Shown: one piece after another, positions 59,316 through 64,000 of the stretch
Position numbering within the stretch: position 1 is the stretch's first letter
How the letters are laid out: the number at the start of each line of letters is the position of its first letter
From: Diaminobutyricibacter sp. McL0608
Lineage (GTDB): Bacteria; Actinomycetota; Actinomycetes; Actinomycetales; Microbacteriaceae
Assembly (NCBI RefSeq): GCF_039613825.1
Contig: NZ_CP154826.1
Location: 3,844,001 to 3,908,000, forward strand
DNA length: 64,000 nucleotides
Reading direction: 5' to 3'
Notes under the pieces: generated by a model
Seen by the model: only the letters and a program-made list of their open reading frames with translations
Told to the model about the DNA's origin: nothing
The model's database searches: none
Translations under genes and position numbers: made by a program

Positions 59316-61872
59316 CAACATCATCCCTGACGACCCGGCGGCCGCCGCGGACGCTCCCATCGACTACGGCGTGCACGGCAGGATCGACCAGGTCGACCTC
59401 CAGTCGGAGATGCAGCGCTCCTACCTCGACTACGCGATGAGCGTGATCATCGGTCGTGCGCTGCCCGAGGTCCGTGACGGCCTCAAGCCCGTGCACCGCC
59501 GCGTGATCTACGCGATGTACGACGGCGGCTACCGCCCCGACAAGGCGTTCTCGAAGTGCGCCCGCGTCGTCGGCGACGTCATGGGCCAGTTCCACCCGCA
59601 CGGAGACACGGCGATCTATGACGCGCTCGTCCGTCTCGTGCAGCCGTGGAGCCTGCGCTACCCGCTGGCTCTCGGCCAGGGCAACTTCGGTTCGCCCGGC
59701 AACGACGGCGCTGCGGCACCCCGGTACACCGAGACGAAGATGGCGCCGCTTGCCCTCGAGATGGTCCGCGACATCGACGAGGAGACCGTCGACTTCCAGG
59801 ACAACTACGACGGCCGCACCCAGGAGCCGGCCGTTCTCCCGGCCCGCTTCCCCAACCTTCTCGTCAACGGGTCGGTCGGAATCGCGGTCGGCATGGCCAC
59901 GAACATCCCCCCGCACAACCTGCGCGAGGTGGCCGAGGGTGCGCTCTGGCACCTCGCCCACCCGGAGGCGACCCGTGAAGAACTGCTCGAGGCGCTCATC
60001 CAGCGCATCAAGGGACCGGACTTCCCGACCGGCGCGCAGATCCTCGGGATCAAGGGCATCCAGGACACGTACCGCACCGGACGCGGCTCCATCACGATGC
60101 GCGCTGTCGTCAACATCGACGAGATCCAGGGTCGCACCTGCCTCGTCGTGACCGAGCTTCCATACCAGGTCAACCCCGACAACCTCGCGATCAAGATCGC
60201 CGACCTGGTCAAAGACGGCAAGGTCAGCGGCATCGCGGACATCCGCGACGAGACCAGCGGCCGCACTGGTCAGCGCCTGGTGATCGTGCTCAAACGCGAC
60301 GCCGTCGCGAAGGTCGTGCTGAACAACCTGTACAAGCACACACAGTTGCAGGAGAACTTCGGCGCGAACATGCTCGCGATCGTCGACAACGTTCCGCGCA
60401 CGCTGGCGCTCGACGGATTCATCACCGCCTGGGTCGACCACCAGATCGAGGTCATCGTCCGGCGCACCGAGTACCGGCTCCGCAAGGCCGAGGAGCGTGC
60501 GCACATCCTGCGCGGCTACCTCAAGGCGCTCGACGCCCTCGACGAGGTCATCGCGCTCATCCGCCGGTCGCCGACCGTCGACGACGCCCGCGAAGGACTG
60601 ATGGGTCTGCTCGAGGTCGACCAGGTGCAGGCCGACGCGATCCTCACGATGCAACTCCGTCGCCTCGCCGCCCTCGAACGCCAGAGGATCATCGACGAGC
60701 ACGATGCGATCGAACTCGAGATCACGGACTTCAAGGCGATCCTCGCCGACCCGGTTCGCCAGCGCACCATCGTCAGCGACGAGCTCACCGAGATCGTCGA
60801 CCGCTACGGGGACGACCGTCGCACCGAGATCATGTTCGGCTTCGACGGCGACATGAGTGTTGAAGACCTGATCCCCGAAGAAGAGATGGTCGTCACCGTC
60901 ACGCGCGGTGGCTACATCAAGCGCACCCGCAGCGACAACTACCGGAGTCAGCACCGTGGCGGCAAGGGTGTGAAGGGCGCGCAGCTGCGCGGAGAAGACG
61001 TGGTCGACCACTTCTTCGTGACCACGACGCACCACTGGCTGCTGTTCTTCAGCACGAAGGGACGCGTCTATCGCGCCAAGGCGTACGAGGTGCAGGAGGC
61101 CGGCCGCGACGCGAAAGGCCAGCACGTCGCCAACCTGCTCGCGATGCAGCCGGATGAGGAGATCGCCGAGATCCTCGACATCCGCGACTACAGTGCGGCG
61201 AAGTACCTGGTGCTCGCAACGCGGGACGGCCTGATCAAGAAGACGGCGCTCAGCGAATACGACACCAACCGTTCGGGCGGCATCATTGCGATCAAGCTGC
61301 GCGAAGAAGACGAACTGGTCTCGGCGCTGCTCGTCGAAGAGGATTCCGACCTGTTGCTCGTCTCACGCAAGGGCATGTCGATCCGCTTCACTGCATCCGA
61401 TGAAGCACTCCGGCCGATGGGCCGGTCGACCTCCGGTGTCATCGGAATGCACTTCCGCGGTGAAGACAAACTGCTCGACGCATCCGTCGTCTCCGACGAA
61501 GGCTACGTCTTCGTCGTGACCGAAGGCGGCTACGCGAAACGCACCGCCGCCGACCAGTACCGGCTGCAGAACCGCGGTGGACTCGGCATCAAAGTCGCGA
61601 AGTTGAACGACGACCGGGGAGACCTCGTCGGCGCTCTGATCGTGGACGAAGAGGACGAGGTCCTTGTGGTTCTTGCCAGCGGCAAGGTGGTACGCTCTGC
61701 CGTGGCCGAGGTACCCGCCAAGGGCCGAGACACCATGGGTGTCGTATTCGCACGATTCGCCGAGACCGACAAAATCATCGCTCTGGCAAAGAACACCGAA
61801 CGTAACCTTGATTCCCAAGAGGGTGATGAAGAATCAGAGGACGTCGGGAAGGAAGAGACCGTAGATGAGTAG
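59305..61872 (+). CDS. gyrA: DNA gyrase subunit A
   Basis: 855 residues, TTG start at 59305 inside the end of gyr[21 protein letters not shown] at the start of the breakage domain, quinolone region [20 protein letters not shown] (Thr where E. coli has Ser83; the Asp87 position is kept), catalytic Tyr in [10 protein letters not shown], and a C-terminal beta-pinwheel with the GyrA box in [10 protein letters not shown]. The stop region overlaps the DUF3566 gene. Confidence 0.98.
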   Translation: MTSDNIIPDDPAAAADAPIDYGVHGRIDQVDLQSEMQRSYLDYAMSVIIGRALPEVRDGLKPVHRRVIYAMYDGGYRPDKAFSKCARVVGDVMGQFHPHGDTAIYDALVRLVQPWSLRYPLALGQGNFGSPGNDGAAAPRYTETKMAPLALEMVRDIDEETVDFQDNYDGRTQEPAVLPARFPNLLVNGSVGIAVGMATNIPPHNLREVAEGALWHLAHPEATREELLEALIQRIKGPDFPTGAQILGIKGIQDTYRTGRGSITMRAVVNIDEIQGRTCLVVTELPYQVNPDNLAIKIADLVKDGKVSGIADIRDETSGRTGQRLVIVLKRDAVAKVVLNNLYKHTQLQENFGANMLAIVDNVPRTLALDGFITAWVDHQIEVIVRRTEYRLRKAEERAHILRGYLKALDALDEVIALIRRSPTVDDAREGLMGLLEVDQVQADAILTMQLRRLAALERQRIIDEHDAIELEITDFKAILADPVRQRTIVSDELTEIVDRYGDDRRTEIMFGFDGDMSVEDLIPEEEMVVTVTRGGYIKRTRSDNYRSQHRGGKGVKGAQLRGEDVVDHFFVTTTHHWLLFFSTKGRVYRAKAYEVQEAGRDAKGQHVANLLAMQPDEEIAEILDIRDYSAAKYLVLATRDGLIKKTALSEYDTNRSGGIIAIKLREEDELVSALLVEEDSDLLLVSRKGMSIRFTASDEALRPMGRSTSGVIGMHFRGEDKLLDASVVSDEGYVFVVTEGGYAKRTAADQYRLQNRGGLGIKVAKLNDDRGDLVGALIVDEEDEVLVVLASGKVVRSAVAEVPAKGRDTMGVVFARFAETDKIIALAKNTERNLDSQEGDEESEDVGKEETVDE

Positions 61873-62278
61873 TAGCGTCGCTGAGAAGCTCGCCCGAAAG
61901 TCGTCGCGCCGTCCGGCGTCGTCCAAGCAGGTCCGGCTGAAGCTGGTCTACATCGACTTCTGGTCGAGTGTGAAGTTGTCGTTCCTGGTGGGGCTGTGCC
62001 TCGCGATCATCGCGATCGTCGGCACGTTCCTGGTGTGGACGGTGCTGAACCAGACCGGCATCTTCGACCAGGTCAACAGCCTGTTCAAAGACATCTCGGG
62101 CGCCGGCGGAGCAGACCTCAAGTCGATTCTCGGGCTCGGCCAGGTGATGGGCTTCTCGCTCATCGTCGCCATCCTCGACATCGTGGTGATCACCGCCCTC
62201 GGCGCGATCTTCGCGCTGCTCTACAACCTGAGCGTGAAGATCACCGGCGGCCTGCTCGTCGGATTCACGAACAACTGA
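61865..62278 (+). CDS. DUF3566 family membrane protein
   Basis: 137 residues: a basic N-terminus, [20 protein letters not shown], two transmembrane helices and [19 protein letters not shown] at the end. It overlaps gyrA by eight bases and precedes tRNA-Ile, the usual actinobacterial order. The function is unknown; a link with CwsA-like cell-division proteins has been discussed for mycobacterial neighbours. Confidence 0.9.
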   Translation: MSSSVAEKLARKSSRRPASSKQVRLKLVYIDFWSSVKLSFLVGLCLAIIAIVGTFLVWTVLNQTGIFDQVNSLFKDISGAGGADLKSILGLGQVMGFSLIVAILDIVVITALGAIFALLYNLSVKITGGLLVGFTNN

Positions 62279-62346
62279 GGCAGCGCTGCCCGATTCGGAG
62301 AATCGAGACGAATCAGGTAGTCTCTAATTCGCCCAATCGGGCACTC

Positions 62347-62420
62347 GGGGATATAGCTCAGGCGGTTAGAGCGCTTCGCTGATAACGAAGAGGTCCGAGG
62401 TTCAAGTCCTCGTATCCCCA
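62347..62420 (+). tRNA. ileT: tRNA-Ile (GAT)
   Basis: 74 bases, complete cloverleaf: acceptor GGGGATA/TATCCCC, D arm AGCTCAGGCGGTTAGAGCG, anticodon loop CTGATAA with GAT, T loop TTCAAGT. Discriminator A; the 3' CCA is not encoded. An 8-bp inverted repeat (GCCCGATT 62288-62295, AATCGGGC 62335-62342) lies just upstream. Confidence 0.97.
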
Positions 62421-62533
62421 CGGTGTTGATTTCCGGCTTCGCCGGTCCTCGCCCGGCGAACGCGGAGAAATGCGACGTACACGCCGCCACATTCCTCCAG
62501 TCGCCAGAACACCACAACTAAAAATCCCATCTC

Positions 62534-62606
62534 GGGGCCTTAGCTCAGTTGGTAGAGCGCCTGCTTTGCAAGCAGGATGTCAGGAGTTCGAATCTCCTAG
62601 GCTCCA
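62534..62606 (+). tRNA. alaT: tRNA-Ala (TGC)
   Basis: 73 bases, acceptor GGGGCCT/AGGCTCC, anticodon stem CCTGC/GCAGG with loop TTTGCAA (TGC), T loop TTCGAAT. Discriminator A, no encoded CCA. The pair Ile-Ala after gyrA-DUF3566 is conserved in actinobacteria. Confidence 0.97.
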
Positions 62607-62640
62607 CAGTTTTCCTCACCCGTGCCGCTAGGGTGCCGCT

Positions 62641-63243
62641 ATGGCAAGTGTTCTCGCGTGGATCTCAGGCTCCGGAGTCGTGCAGGGCGTGATCATCGGC
62701 GCGGCGCTGGCGTTTCTCACGGCGATCGTCGTGATGAACGCGGTCGGCCGGACGATCGCAACGACCACCAATGGCTGGAACTCCGTCGTCACGGTCGAAC
62801 AGCCCGGAAACGGAATCCTCGTGCGTGCCGCCGCCGCGAAAGCACTACCCGCCGTCAACGTGTTCGAAGAGGCCGCGTACTGGACGACCACCAGGGATGG
62901 CGCCGGAATAACACTGAGCGGTGCGCACGAATACGTGCTGCGATTTCCGGCCGGGCAACTTCCACCGAATGACGCCTTCTGGTCGCTCACTGTCACGGAC
63001 GTCGTCGGGTACATGGTGAGCACCCCGATCGGCCGGTCGAGTTTCAACGATCGTTCGGACCTTGCCCGGAACGCGGACGGTTCGATCGACATCCTTCTCC
63101 AGCGCGACTCCCCACCCGGGCATGAGCAGAACTGGCTGTCAACGCCTGAGGGGAAGTTCAAGCTGACGCTCCGTGCCTACTTGCCCGGCGCCGCGATCCT
63201 CGATGGCACCTACCGTGTGCCCCCGGTCGAAAGGGCGCACTGA
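62641..63243 (+). CDS. DUF1214-domain membrane-anchored protein
   Basis: 200 residues: an N-terminal transmembrane helix (GVIIGAALAFLTAIVVMNAV), then the DUF1214 pattern HEYVLRFPAGQLPPNDAFWS, LTVTDVVGYMV, and HEQNWLSTPEGKFKLTLRAY with LPGAAILDGTYRVPPVE. In many bacteria DUF1254 and DUF1214 are one protein; here they are two genes, with this one first. The function of the family is unknown. The next gene begins after one base. Confidence 0.8.
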   Translation: MASVLAWISGSGVVQGVIIGAALAFLTAIVVMNAVGRTIATTTNGWNSVVTVEQPGNGILVRAAAAKALPAVNVFEEAAYWTTTRDGAGITLSGAHEYVLRFPAGQLPPNDAFWSLTVTDVVGYMVSTPIGRSSFNDRSDLARNADGSIDILLQRDSPPGHEQNWLSTPEGKFKLTLRAYLPGAAILDGTYRVPPVERAH

Positions 63244-63244
63244 G

Positions 63245-63919
63245 ATGAACCGCCTCATCATCAAATACGCCTACCCCATCACAGCGATCATTCTGGTGAT
63301 CTTCGCGTGGGTCATCTACTCCCGGGCCGCTCAAGGATGGAACAACGTCCTGGTCCTCGCCGTCGCCGCCGTCATTGTGTGGGCGATCGGTGCGCCGACG
63401 TTCCTCTACCTGTGGCCGCGCATCACGATCAGCGGCTTCAAGCGCGCGATCCTTAAGCGTGGTTTCGGCACCGGCCCGATCCCCGTGAACACCCTGTACG
63501 CCGAGCCGAGCACCTCTTCCGCTTCGCCCACCGGGAGCCTGATGGGAACCGGAACCGACGATGTGCTCTACGTAGCCGGCTGGCTCGACCTGAGGAACGG
63601 ACCACAGGTCCTGCATGTGCCCGACACGGCCGGCCGGTACTACAGCCTGCAGTTCACCGACCCGTCTACGAGCGCCAACTTCGCGTACGTCGGCAAACGG
63701 GTGACGGGCACCGGGGCCGGTGACTACCTTCTCAGCGCACCCGGCTGGAACGGAACGGTACCGGAAGGCCTGACCCAGATTTCGGCGCCCCACAACTCCG
63801 CTCTCATCATCGGGCGGGTATTCGTCGATGGCGAGAGCGATCAACCGACCGCATACGCGCTTGCGACGCAGATCACGCTCGCACCAGTAAATCCCTCAGG
63901 CCGGTCACTCGGCCAGTGA
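63245..63919 (+). CDS. DUF1254-domain membrane-anchored protein
   Basis: 224 residues from ATG 63245. N-terminal helices (YAYPITAIILVIFAWVIYSR, VLAVAAVIVWAIGAPTFLYL), then the DUF1254 core VLYVAGWLDLRNGPQVLHVP, YYSLQFTDPSTSANFAYVG and SALIIGRVFVDG. It is the partner of the DUF1214 gene directly upstream. Both are membrane-anchored with the conserved domains probably outside the cell. Confidence 0.8.
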   Translation: MNRLIIKYAYPITAIILVIFAWVIYSRAAQGWNNVLVLAVAAVIVWAIGAPTFLYLWPRITISGFKRAILKRGFGTGPIPVNTLYAEPSTSSASPTGSLMGTGTDDVLYVAGWLDLRNGPQVLHVPDTAGRYYSLQFTDPSTSANFAYVGKRVTGTGAGDYLLSAPGWNGTVPEGLTQISAPHNSALIIGRVFVDGESDQPTAYALATQITLAPVNPSGRSLGQ

Positions 63920-64000
63920 CCCCGGTGGCACGATCGGCCGGGTTTCGAACGGACTCGAATACGAGACGCTGGTGATGGGCTTCCAGCACCTCGAGGATGC
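63920..64000. other. window end, no assignable gene
   Basis: Both strands have short open frames into this segment: a plus-strand frame with LEYETLVMGFQHLED, and a minus-strand frame that would stop at 63905. Too little is present to choose between them. Confidence 0.3.

Noticed and set aside
62288-62342. Attachment site or terminator at tRNA-Ile
   Set aside because: An 8-bp inverted repeat is present, but there is no integrase, no T-tract and no duplicated tRNA end in view.

Overview
This is a 64-kb chromosomal segment from a high-GC actinobacterium, most likely a motile member of the Microbacteriaceae (Leifsonia-like). Supporting evidence is the GC-rich codon use, frequent GTG/TTG starts, flagellar genes, Zn-free forms of S14, L33 and L28, and the canonical actinobacterial origin neighbourhood (parB-parA-rsmG-jag-yidC-yidD-rnpA-rpmH-dnaA-oriC-dnaN-gnd-recF-DUF721-gyrB-gyrA-DUF3566-tRNA-Ile-tRNA-Ala). 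The genus is an inference; no rRNA gene is in the window. Genes left of dnaA run mostly leftward and genes right of it rightward, as expected for bidirectional replication from an origin near 53.2 kb.

Layout. 0-4.5 kb: the edge of a flagellar cluster on the minus strand (FliA/WhiG-type sigma factor, unknown protein, FlgN-like chaperone, flgK, start of flgL), with a second, divergently transcribed FlgN paralogue. 4.5-9.9 kb: a catabolic operon (NCS1 permease, agmatine deiminase-family gene, amidase) facing a TetR regulator across a perfect operator-like palindrome; the deiminase and the amidase each carry an apparent frameshift. 9.9-18.2 kb: small regulatory and membrane genes (DoxX/HxlR pair, a serine-hydrolase-fold lipoprotein lacking its catalytic motifs, DUF4383 gene, PIF1-like helicase, CopD-CtaG fusion), separated at convergent junctions by three different families of short palindromic repeats. 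18.3-23.4 kb: HU, Zn-free ribosomal proteins S14/L33/L28, Zur and the ZnuABC zinc importer with a Zur-box-like palindrome, plus a GNAT acetyltransferase. 23.4-28.5 kb: a branched-chain-type 2-oxoacid dehydrogenase operon (aminotransferase, E1alpha, E1beta, E2), in which E1beta has a long acidic N-terminal extension. 28.6-31.8 kb: membrane proteins and purB.

31.9-43.7 kb: dnaB, rplI, rpsR, ssb and rpsF, an AbiEi-like gene bracketed by a fourth repeat family, cca, a DUF6049 protein, murJ, trxB and trxA. The order cca-DUF6049-murJ-trxB-trxA matches the mycobacterial arrangement except that mutT4 and sigM are missing. 43.8-51.2 kb: an aminotransferase, ddl, the ParABS partition system with two perfect and one near-perfect parS site, rsmG and the RNA-binding/membrane-insertion genes up to rpmH. 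51.2-62.6 kb: dnaA, oriC, dnaN, gnd, recF, gyrBA, DUF3566 and two tRNAs. 62.6-63.9 kb: a split DUF1214/DUF1254 pair.

The observations most worth following up are an origin-like cluster of DnaA-box-type 9-mers upstream of dnaB about 20 kb from oriC; the four families of palindromic repeats at gene ends; a DoxX/HxlR pair with an operator resembling that of the quinone-sensing YodB/CatR regulators; a leaderless 11-codon ORF coupled to the DUF6049 gene; the acidic E1beta extension; and the inactive-looking serine hydrolase. I found no clearly new multi-gene system such as a defence island, CRISPR array, prophage or insertion sequence.
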